NCBI RefSeq assembly: GCF_029168945.1
Contig: NC_083607.1
Coordinates: 34,023,257-34,087,256, forward strand
Origin: Cannabis sativa
Lineage: Eukaryota > Streptophyta > Magnoliopsida > Rosales > Cannabaceae
Length of the DNA: 64,000 bases
Reading direction: 5' to 3'
Below the pieces are notes generated by a model. That model saw nothing but the letters and a program-made list of their open reading frames with translations. It ran no database searches and had not been told where the DNA came from. The translations under genes were made by a program, and so were the position numbers. Positions within the stretch are counted from its first letter, which is position 1, and each line of letters starts with the position of its first letter. This document shows positions 1 to 9,804 of the stretch, piece by piece.

Positions 1-177
1 AGCTCGGTTCACGGTTCAGTAAGCCTTTATTGCTTTAGTAGTTTATTTTATTCAGTTATGAAAAAGAAAAGCCTGTTAGGAAGCATGTTAGTAGCCTGAT
101 AGTAGAATAGGCGCATGTTTCATTTCTAATTTCCAAATTAAGCGGCATTAGTAAGCTCGCCTTGAATACGACCTGAT

Positions 178-3100
178 ATGCCAACTCTTGGTTTCGCAGG
201 CGGTTCTAATCAGATGGACGCCAGGCGGACTACTAGGAGTCAGGGCAACTCCGTGGGGTCGAATCAGGGTCAGGGAGCTCAGTTTCCCCCACCTGCTAGG
301 GGCCGAGGCAGAGGTCCCCGAGGCAGGGATCGTGGCCGGGGTGATGAAAACCCGCCACAGGCTGCCCAGGCTCCCCCAGCCGATCAGGGAGCCCCGAACT
401 GGGAGTTACGGTTTGCGGAGATGCAAGCCCGGATCGAAGAACAAGACCTCGAGATCCAGAGGTTGAGACGAGCGGGGTGCTCCTGCGGTTCCGGTGCCTA
501 TTGTACCGCGGGCACCGCCCCCCGCCGCCTGTGCCGAGATAGTGGTGGCGGCCCATAGATTGGAACCATTGTATGAGCGGTTCGGAAGCAAGCACCTCCG
601 TATTCCCGGGAGGTCCGGATGTATCGAAAGCCGAGCGGTGGGCGACGGTGATCACCGAATCTTGAACTTCATGGGCGTCACCGGTAACGACAGAGTGGTG
701 TGCGCCACATTTCAGTTCCAGGAGGATGCCCTGGTATGGTGGGACATGGTGTCTCAGATTCACGATGTCACCACCATGACCTGGGAAAGGTTCCAGGAAC
801 TCTTCAACGCAAAATACTATAATGAGGCGGTCAGAAGCGCCAAGAGGAAAGAGTTCGTTCACCTGACCCAGCGGGAGAACATGAGTGTCACTGAGTATAC
901 CACTCAGTTTGACCGGTTGGCGAGGTTAGCCTCGGGAATTGTGCCGACCGATTTCAGCAGGAAGGAGAAGTATCTGGACGGGTTGAATCCCAAGATCAGG
1001 CATGACCTGATGATTACCACAGATGACAGCACCACCTATGCTCAGATGGTGGAGAAGGCACTACGAGCTGAGGGCGCAGTGGGGTGCATGTCAGATTCAG
1101 TTAGTACTCCGGTTGGTGGCGGGGCTCCTACCCCTCCTGCATCAGGCTATAGCAGGGGAAGTAGTGGTTCGGCCATTGATCAGAGGAAGAGGGCACCCAC
1201 TGTTTCCGGCGGCTAAAGACAGAACAAGAGGTTCCGGGGGAACCAGAACAGAGGAAGTCGTCCTGGTGGTAATGAGACCCGATTCTCCTATCCCGAGTGC
1301 CCTAGTTGCAAGAGGCATCATCGGGGTGAGTGCAAGGGGCAGGGATGCTTTCATTGTGGCATGCCCGGGCACTTCAAGAGGGAATGTCCCCAGCTCCGGC
1401 CAGAGGCACCGAGAGCTCCAGCGATACCCACTCCAGCCAGGGTGTTCGCTATCACGCAGGCTGATGCAGATGCCAGCCCATCAGTTGTTACAGGTCAGCT
1501 TTTTATTAACAACTCGCTTTATTCAGTGCTGTTTGATTCTGGGGCTACACGCTCTTATGTGGCGGCCAGAGTCTTTAGTAAGTTGGGTAGACCCTATGAT
1601 AGATATGAATCAGGGTTTGGAACCCTGTTACCTGGCGGAGAATTGGTTATCTCCAATAGGTGGATTAGGTCTATGCCGATCAGGATAGATGGTAGAGAGT
1701 TAAGCGCTGATCTGATAGAGATGAGCTTAGTCGAATTTGATATTATTTTAGGAATGGATTTCCTATCTAAATATTCGGCGAGCATTGACTGTAAGAGGAA
1801 GATGGTGGTCTTCCAACCGGAAAGTGAAGAACCGTTCGTATTTGTGGGTTCGGTTCAGGGATCTCGGATCCCGGTGATCTCGGCGATGTCAGCGAGAGAA
1901 TTATTGCACGGTGGGTGCTTAGGGTTTCTGGCCGTGGTGGTGGACACCACTCGGCCAGACACCATTCGGCCAGAGGACATCAGAGTGGTTCGGGAATTTT
2001 TGGACGTTTTTCCCGAAGAACTTCCAGGGTTACCACCTCAGCGGGAGATTGACTTCGTGATTGACTTGGCACCAGGGGTGGATCCGGTTTCCAAAGCCCC
2101 GTATAGGATGGCTCCAGCTGAACTTAAGGAGTTAAAGATTCAGCTCCAAGGGTTGCTTGACATAGGGTTCATTCGGCCCAGTGTGTCACCTTGGGGAGCC
2201 CCGGTTTTATTCGTGAAGAAGAAGGATGGATCTATGAGGATGTGCATCGACTACAGAGAGTTGAACAAGCTGACGGTGAAGAATAAATATCCATTACCTA
2301 GGATCGATGACTTGTTCGATCAGCTTCAGGGGAAGACGGTCTTTTCTAAGATTGATCTCCGTTCGGGTTATCATCAGTTGAGAATCCGAGAGGAGGACAT
2401 TCCAAAGACGGCTTTCCGCACTAGGTATGGACACTACGAGTTTCTGGTTATGTCATTCGGACTAACCAATGCTCCTGCAGCATTCATGGACCTGATGAAT
2501 AGAGTATTCAAGGATTTCCTCGATATCTGTGTGATCGTGTTTATCGACGACATCCTCGTGTACTCTCAGTCAGAAGAGGAGCATGAGTTACATCTTCAAT
2601 TGGTACTGCAACGACTTCGAGAACATAAGCTCTACGCCAAGTTCAAGAAATGTGAGTTCTGGTTATCTCAGGTGTCCTTCTTAGGGCACATTGTGAGTAA
2701 AGACGGGATCAAGGTGGATCCCGGGAAGATTGAATCCGTCAGGGATTGGCCGAGACCGAAGACAGTGACAGAGATCAGAAGCTTCTTGGGATTAGCTGGG
2801 TACTACCGTAGGTTCGTAGAGGGGTTCTCCAAAATTTCAATGCCCCTAACCGAACTTACAAAGAAAAATCAGCGATTTATCTGGTCAGATAAATGCGAAG
2901 CTAGTTTTCAGGAGCTGAAACAGAGGTTGATTACTGCTCCGGTACTAGCTTTGCCTTCGGATAAGGAGAAGTTTGTAGTCTACTGTGACGCATCCAAACA
3001 GGGTTTGGGGTGCGTATTGATGCAAGCTGATCGGGTTATCGCTTATGCCTCCCGTCAGTTAAAGGATTATGAACAGCGATACCCGACTCATGATTTAGAA

Positions 3101-4898
3101 TTAGCCGCAGTGGTTTTTGCACTGAAGATTTGGCGGCATTACCTGTATGGAGAGAAGTGTGAGATCTATACCGACCATAAGAGTCTCAAGTATTTCTTTA
3201 CTCAGAAAGATTTGAACATGAGACAAAGGCGTTGGTTGGAATTAGTGAAGGATTATGATTGTGAGATCCTCTATCATCCCGGAAAAGCCAATGTAGTGGC
3301 CGACGCCCTGAGCAGAAAGGGGCCCGGGCAAGTAGCTAGCATGATTCAGATCTCACCTCAGCTAGCAGAGGATATGGTTAGATCCAGCATTGAGTTTGTG
3401 GTAGGTCAGCTTCACAACTTAACGCTGCAATCTGATCTGTTGGAAAGAATAAAGGTTGCTCAGACGACAGATCCGGAGTTAGTGAAGATCCGAGATGAGG
3501 TATTGGCTGGTCAAGCCAAAGACTTTTCAGTGTCTGATAGTGGGATGCTTTTATATAAAGCCAGGGTTTGTGTTCCGAACAGTGTGGAATTGAGAAACGA
3601 GATCTTTGAGGAGGCTCATTCTACTCCATATTCTCTGCATCCCGGCACCACCAAGATGTACCAAGATTTGAAACCGTACTTCTGGTGGAGCGGTATGAAG
3701 AAGAATTTGGTAGAATTCGTATCGAGATGCCTCACGTGTCAGCAGATCAAGGCTGAACATCAGAGACCAGCAGGGTTGTTACAGCCTCTAACCCTACCAG
3801 AATGGAAATGGGAGGATATTACGATGGATTTTGTGGTCGGGTTACCTAGGACCACGGGTTTGCATGATTCCATCTGGGTAGTGGTGGACCGATTTACGAA
3901 ATCTGCTCATTTTCTGCCGGTCAGAACAACATTTTCAGTGGATCAGTTGGCAGAACTGTACGTCAGGGAAATAGTGAGACTTCACGGGTTACCGAAGTCT
4001 ATAGTTTCGGACAGGGATCCGAAATTCACCTCCAAATTTTGGCAGAGTTTGCAACGGCCAATGGGTACGAAGCTAAAATTCAGTACAGCATTTCATCCTC
4101 AGACAGATGGTCAGTCCGAAAGGACAATTCAGATATTGGAGGATATGCTGAGAGCCTGTGTTATGGACTTTGAGGGTTCATGGAGTAAATATCTACCGTT
4201 AATAGAGTTCTCTTACAACAACAGTTATCAGAGTACGATAGGGATGGCACCCTACGAACTGTTGTACGGTAGAAAGTGCAGATCCCCTATTCACTGGGAT
4301 GAGACAGGGGAGAGGAAATATTTAGGTCCAGAGTCAGTTCAGCGGACCAATGAGGCAATAGAAAAGATTAAAGCTAGAATGCTTGCCTCACAGAACAGAC
4401 AGAAGAGTTACGCAGATCCGAAACGTAGAGATGTTGAGTTCCGAGTAGGGGACCATGTGTTTTTACGAGTATCTCCGATGAAGGGGGTTAAACGTTTCGG
4501 GAAAAGAGGCAAGTTATGCCCTAGATTTACTGGACCTTTCGAGATTCTCGAGAAAATAGGTCAAGTGGCATATCGGTTAGCATTGCCTCCAGCCTTATCA
4601 GCAGTGCACAACGTATTCCATGTCTCAATGTTGAGAAAATACGTTTCAGACCCCTCTCATATACTCAGTTATGAGAGCCTTCGGCTCGATCGGACATGAC
4701 CTATGAGGAACGACGGTGCGGATCCCGGATAGAAAGGATAAAGTCCTTCGGAATAAGACCATAGCATTGGTCAAGGTTCTCTGGAGAAACAGTAAGGTGG
4801 AAGAAGCCACCTGGGAGCTAGAGTCAGATATGAGAGCTCAATATCCAGAGTTATTCAGGTTAGATTTCGGGGACGAAATCCTTTTAAGGGGGGGATAG
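178..4898 (+). pseudogene. Broken gag-pol polyprotein of Tekay-like element
   Basis: Encodes the capsid and replication enzymes of the element. Gag begins at 178 with an Arg/Gly-rich N-terminus, changes frame near 480-660 through several small indels, and ends in a CCHC knuckle ([14 protein letters not shown], 1345-1386) after an in-frame stop at 1214-1216. The long open part 1361-4699 holds the protease (DSGA, about 1535), RT ([14 protein letters not shown] aspartates at 2546-2551), RNase H (about 2965-3320), and integrase with an HHCC finger (about 3616-3745) and D, D, E at 3827, 4010 and 4118. A stop at 4697-4699 and a frame change separate the C-terminal chromodomain (4716-4898). RT and integrase motifs look intact, but gag and the chromodomain are out of frame, so no full polyprotein can be made. 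Confidence 0.92.
4746..4865 (+). other. Chromodomain region of Tekay-like integrase
   Basis: The segment with the signature [21 protein letters not shown], followed by WELESDM, matches the C-terminal chromodomain of Tekay/Del integrases. In the family this domain is thought to steer integration to marked heterochromatin. It is in a different frame from the integrase because of a small indel near 4690-4715, so this copy no longer has it fused to the enzyme. The homologous part of the second Tekay-like element (28496-28620, minus) is still in frame. Confidence 0.85.
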
Positions 4899-6004
4899 TT
4901 GTAAAGCCCGCTTAGTTAATTTGGAAATTATCAGTTGTTTATGTTAATTATGAAATTATTTATAGCTATTTAAATAATTTATTATGGATATTTATGGAAT
5001 TCAGATATGCATGAGTATGTTATCAGTAGCTTTTATATTTCGCATTTCCGGTGTCCGGTATTTTGGAACGCGGCGTTTGGCTCAGTAGAAATCACAACTT
5101 AGTATGTTAGTATTTTGGGGACGGGTTTTAGACATTGGGAATGTCGGGAATGGCTGGGAATTTAGAATTTCCCAATAATACCCCTTTAGTATGATTTATG
5201 TGATTTTATGGTGGAGGGGCAAAATGGTCTTTTTGCCCCAATGACTTTTTGTCTTTTTGTAACTTTTAAATGGAAATTAAATGTTATTTTTAATTATTTA
5301 TTTTGGCTGAAATAAGGTGTCATATGCATGAAAATCCTTTTTCTCTCTCATTTCACACTTAGAAAAATTAGAAATTTCAAAAGAACACTCTCATTTCCTC
5401 TCTACTTTCGGCTGAAGCATTTGGAGTGCATGAACTGATTTCTCTTTGATTTTCCAAGCAACTTTCATCCATTCTTGAGATCCTTTGCAAGCTAGGTTAG
5501 CTCATCTTCTTCCTTTCTTAAAATTCTTGAGTTTTGATGAAATTATGAGTAAATGCATGTTAATTGTGAATGTGTTGCTGCTGCTTGTGATTGTTGTTAT
5601 TTTTATGTTCAAATGTTTGGATTAATTATGTTTAGTTAGGTTGGAATGCATGCTAGATAGGTTGTGCAAAGCTTGGAAATTTTCTATGCAAAATGTGTAA
5701 TTTTGATGAAAATAGTGTGTGATCTGTGCCATGTTGCTGCTGTTGTTGTTATATGTTTTCAGAAGCTTATTTGCTTAGTTATGTAGAATTAAGTTGGTTT
5801 GCATGCTTGTTTTGGTGGTTTGCTCAAGCTTGAGTTTGGAACTCAAAGCTTGAGCTCCAATGGCAATTTTTGTATCTGTGGTTTCTGGGTAGGTTTGATG
5901 CCTTGGATTTGTTCTTTAGGGTGTTTAGAACAGGTCTGGAAAGTTTGGGACCAATTGGGGTTGAATTGGTCGAGTTATGGGATTTTTAGTTGGCTGCCTG
6001 CGGG

Positions 6005-6096
6005 AACCGGAATTCCGGTTGTGCATCCGGAATTCCGGATGGGGGTCCTGAATTTCCCAGAACCGGAATTCCGGTTGGGCAACCGGTCTTCCGGAT
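6005..6096. repeat. Array of 16-bp CCGG palindromes in LTR
   Basis: AACCGGAATTCCGGTT at 6005-6020 and again at 6061-6076, and ATCCGGAATTCCGGAT at 6025-6040, are perfect palindromes. A fourth, imperfect one lies at 6081-6096. The array looks like a 56-bp unit duplicated once. Confidence 0.9.
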
Positions 6097-6430
6097 GGGG
6101 GATTTTTCAGAACCCTAGTTTTCCTCGTTTTTGGGTTTTTAGGGGTATTGCCATGCTTTTTATCGATAGGGAAACTTTTAGTTTCGAGTTTTAGTGCCCG
6201 GGAAGTGATTTAGCGTGTCACTTATAGCGTTGTGATTTTTATGGTTTAGGAGCCGATGTCCGCCGTTCGGCTTCGGTTCCGGTCGGGTTGGCCAAGCACA
6301 CACGAAATCGGAATCCGGGTAAGATTAGTATAACAGTATGCATATGGAGATTACATGTTTAGCGTGCATGTAGGAAGCCTGCTAGATTACATTAGATATG
6401 TATTTAGGCTTCGAACCATCCAACCCCGTC

Positions 6431-6710
6431 ACGTCGGTACGGTGGAGTATGACCGACGGCGGAGTATGACCGGTTCGACCGATCAGGCTGACACTTGGTT
6501 GGTGGTTCAGTGCTATTGACCTATCCCGTCGGTACAGGCTGGAGTATGACCAGCAGCCGGAGTATGACCGGTTCGACCGATCAGGAGGATACTTGTCAAT
6601 AGTACCGTCCCCTGAACGTTCAAAACTCAGTACCATGTTGGACATGGCAGTAGTGCTCAGTACCATGTTGGACATGGCAGTAGCGGGACTCAGTATCGTG
6701 TTGGACACGG
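6431..6710 (+). repeat. Short tandem repeats and hairpins in LTR
   Basis: A segment with GGAGTATGACC twice per unit and ending GGTTCGACCGATCAGG occurs at 6431-6487 and 6529-6587. Three direct copies of a 28-30 bp unit follow. Each forms a 5-bp stem around the loop TTGGA: stems CCATG/CATGG at 6633-6647 and 6663-6677, and TCGTG/CACGG at 6696-6710. Confidence 0.85.
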
Positions 6711-7574
6711 CAGTCAGTTTTATGTATGATATTATTATGCTTTTCTTACTGAGTCTGTCGACTCACAGTTTATGTTCATGTGTAGGTAAAGGCAAGGCAG
6801 TTGCTGATGGACCGTGAGCGAGCTTATGAGATTGTACATGTCGGGGCGGTTAGGCCTGGAGCGTACGATCCTCGGGACAGCAGGGCTGAGATTTTTGTAA
6901 CTGTCGTTAGACGACTTTTATTTTGATGTAATAGTTAAACAGTAAAAACGTTTGTAAATGATTTTATAAATCGGGATCCCGAGACTTTTTGTAAAATGGT
7001 TTATAAGTTTAATGAAAAAGCAAAATTTTAATTAATCACGTTTTTCCATAAACCTCGTTGATTAGCAACGAGCTGCACAGTACGTTTAAAAATCACGTAA
7101 TACGCCTAAGATAGTTAGGGTGTTACAAAATACATACCCTTTTTTGATTTTATAATTTAATTTAAGTAAAAATAACAAAATTTAAAAGTTAGCAAAAATA
7201 TCTTATTTCTATTTAAAATACTATGATTATAGTAATCTTATTTTAAATCTAAATAAGGTCAAATTATTTAAAATAGAATATTTTATAAAAGGAATTTAAT
7301 ATTTGACCTAAGATTTAAAAATAAGATAAAATAATCAAATTTAAAAAAAAAATAACAAAAGAAGTAAGCAAAAATAGATTTTTACGTATTTTCAAATTCA
7401 AATTAGACTAATATCTAAAATTAATTTTAAAAAATCAAATTAATTTATTTCTGATAATTAAATTTGAAATATGAAAATTAAAAATCAAAATTCAAAATTA
7501 CACAAAAAATCGGAAGTTAATTCCATGAAATAGCATGAAAAATCGAAGAAAAACGAAAAAACTTTGAGCTGTAT

Positions 7575-7599
7575 GGACGGTATGCAAAGCACACCATCC
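7575..7599 (-). other. Conserved 25-nt leader hairpin, copy in Y
   Basis: On the minus (sense) strand the arms GGATGGTGTGC and GCATACCGTCC enclose TTT. All 11 positions pair, two of them G.U. On the plus strand those two would be A.C mismatches. It lies 344 nt from the LTR edge. The same structure occurs at 27203-27227 and 58046-58070 with compensatory changes. Confidence 0.75.
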
Positions 7600-7929
7600 A
7601 GGTGCACATCCTTGGGCGCAAGGGGCTGCTTGGCCAGCAGTCAGCCGTGGGCACAAGTGTGTGTCACCACCCCCGATTTTTTGAAATCTTTAAAAAATCA
7701 TAACTAATTCAACTAAAATCGAAATTGAGTTCTGTAAAAAAAGAAATTGCTTAATTTTTTCCAAACTATCCAATAAAAATAATTCCAGAAACGAAAATTC
7801 AATTATTTTTCATAAAATTTCACAAGCATCAATCAATCATCATATAACACACAGATCAACATGAAACCATCCAAATCAACATATATCGTCGTTTTAATTC
7901 ATATTTCATGAAAGTAAATCATTACCATG

Positions 7930-7941
7930 GCTCTTGTGCCA
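7930..7941 (-). other. Primer binding site of Y (degraded, initiator Met)
   Basis: On the minus strand this reads TGGCACAAGAGC, two bases inside the LTR boundary. It compares with the TGGTATCAGAGC of element U, which complements plant initiator Met tRNA. The mismatches fall at positions 4, 6 and 7. Confidence 0.7.
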
Positions 7942-7943
7942 GT

Positions 7944-9804
7944 TGTTGGAAATATTTTACCAGGATCTAGATTTACTACCATGTATGTTTCATTAACATC
8001 CTAATATGAATTCTAAAACAATGAAATTAAACACATATAAAGTTTAGGAAACCTTACATTGGGTGCAGCGAAATATAATGACTCATTCTGTTCAGATTTC
8101 TAGCCCTTGATTCCTTTCTGTAGCAGAACATAATCAAGATCTGAACCTGGATCTTTCTCTCTTTCCTTGATGCTGATTCTCCTTCTTGTTGGTTGGATTC
8201 TACACAATCTTCCACACTATGATTAAGATACCACTTGATGTGTGTGGGCACTCACTCATTCACTCAAGGCTGGACAATATGAAGAAGAAAATAGAAGAGA
8301 AAGTGGCGGCTAGGCTATTTTCTCTGAAGGAATAATATCCATGTCATAGTTTCTTGAAGCCATCACTTTCTATTTATAGAAAGCCATCTAGGTTTAGGTT
8401 AGAATTGTATGGCATTAAAATAATGAAAATATAAATGGTAATTACTTGCATAGTGGCCGGCCATGACAAGGATAATGGGCCTCAGTTTGTAATTTTACCA
8501 TTTTGTCATTTTTCAATCCCATTTTCTCAAAAATACAAATTTTCTAATTCAACCATTTAAATGCCAATTCTAATTATTTAATAACTAAAAATTAATTATT
8601 AAATAATATTGTCATTTAATATATTTATTAATTAGACATATAAAGTCTCTTAATTAACAAATAAAACCTAGAATCTCTTTTCTTCACAATTTCGCCCTTG
8701 CTTAGTGAAAATTCATAAACTAGACATAGTCTAACTTTAGAATTATAATTGATTAATTAAAATCAATTAATTGAGTCTTACAAGCAGTATGGTCTCAACT
8801 AGTATGGGGACCATGGGCCTATATGACTGAGCTTCCAATAAGTCGAACCGAATTTACCAAGTAAATTCCCTAACTTATTAATTCCTTATTGAATCCACAC
8901 TTAGAGCTTGGAATTGCACTCTCAGTCATATAAAACGCTCTATATGTTCAACGATATAGATACACTATTAGTTATCCATTGTTATAATCCTAATTTGATC
9001 AATGACCCTCTAATATATGATCTACATTAAATAGGAACTAAATTACTGTTACACCTTCAATGTATTTATCCTTAAAACACTTAGCTCCGTATAAATGATA
9101 TTTCAGCGAAGTGAAATGAGATCTCAACCATTTATCTCTGTTTAGCCAAGCTCGAAAGATATCATCGTTTCACTTCTAAATTCCTATAGAAGTTATAGAC
9201 TCCATATTTATGTTAGCGCTCCCACTCAATTATACTATCATGTTCCCAAAATGTACGTATCACCCTGACCCAAAAGTAGGCTTAACTAACAAATCAAAGA
9301 ACATGTATAATACTCTTGAGATCGAACCTAACCATATCAAGATTAAGATCATTTGATCTAGGATCAACAGGTGATATTGAATTGAATAGATATTATGGTA
9401 AATTTTAATATATCTAATCAAAGTTCAATATCGGTCCCTTTCAATGTATACTCCATACATCCGATACTGGTAAACTTTGCCAATGCCCTGGAAAGGACAG
9501 AACACTTATCCAAGGTGTAAGAATACCTATCGTTGATTATCATCTCAATCTAAATCCAGTGAACTAACAAATCAGGGAATAAACTTTCGAACATATAATT
9601 ATGATTATATTCCACTGTGCTGACAACACTATAATCATTAACAAATTCATATGTTCTGGACTTAAATAGAATTCATACATTATATATATAATCATGAAAT
9701 AAATCATGTGAACCATGCAACATAAAAATGTTATTTCTGATCTTTATTATTAAGTAAATCTGATTATATTGAAATGAGTTTTATTTAGGGCACAAAACCC
9801 AACA
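7944..9804 (-). repeat. Angela-like copia LTR, 5' LTR of Y (1,861 bp)
   Basis: Begins TGTTGGAAAT and ends ACCCAACA on the plus strand, so the element reads leftwards. A minus-strand TATA-like box lies at 8371-8378. The sequence is the same family as the LTRs at 21465, 24955, 40625, 48765, 51020, 52358 and 58424. It is not a solo LTR because primer site and leader follow at its left edge. The right flank ATCAG (9805-9809) would be one target-duplication copy; the other is off the window. Confidence 0.92.

Larger units (their letters stand above)
1..7127 (+). mobile_element. Tekay/Del-like chromovirus (Ty3/gypsy), 5' LTR outside window
   Basis: Internal region 1-4899 is followed directly by a polypurine tract (about 4886-4895) and a 3' LTR at 4900-7127. 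The domain order gag, protease, RT, RNase H, integrase, chromodomain is that of Ty3/gypsy chromoviruses, and the long LTR fits the Tekay/Del lineage. The 5' LTR and primer site must lie left of the window, so LTR-LTR divergence cannot be judged. The right flank (7128 on) is the leader of a minus-strand Angela-like copia element, so this element inserted into that leader. Bases 1-177 are untranslated leader in which I see nothing else. Confidence 0.93.
4900..7127 (+). repeat. 3' LTR of Tekay-like element (2,228 bp)
   Basis: Starts TGTAAAGCCC immediately after the polypurine tract and ends GGGTGTTACA, giving TG...CA ends. It contains three perfect 16-bp CCGG palindromes (6005-6096), a duplicated 57-bp segment (6431-6487 and 6529-6587), and three copies of a short hairpin (6633-6710). 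It also contains a conserved motif at 6779-6798 shared with the second Tekay-like LTR. Open frames such as 5799-6194 inside the LTR carry no domain and follow these repeats, so I do not call them genes. Confidence 0.9.
7128..7943 (-). mobile_element. Leader of Angela-like copia element Y (5' part only)
   Basis: AT-rich, without a credible ORF. It aligns by eye with the leaders of W (57598-58423) and V (47590-48764), for example in the run after position 7140. Read on the minus strand it starts with a degraded initiator-Met primer site next to LTR 7944-9804, then a GC-rich patch with a conserved hairpin (7575-7599), then AT-rich sequence up to the Tekay insertion at 7127/7128. The rest of element Y is off the left edge. 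Confidence 0.85.

Noticed and set aside
5799..6194. 131-codon ORF in the Tekay-like LTR
   Set aside because: It reads through the CCGG palindromes, has no recognisable domain, and lies in LTR sequence.
6626..6720. Possible CRISPR-like or satellite array
   Set aside because: Only three units, no regular spacers, and located within a plant LTR.
7944..9804. Solo LTR interpretation of the LTR at 7944
   Set aside because: A primer-site remnant and a leader homologous to W and V follow its left edge, so it is the 5' LTR of a larger element.
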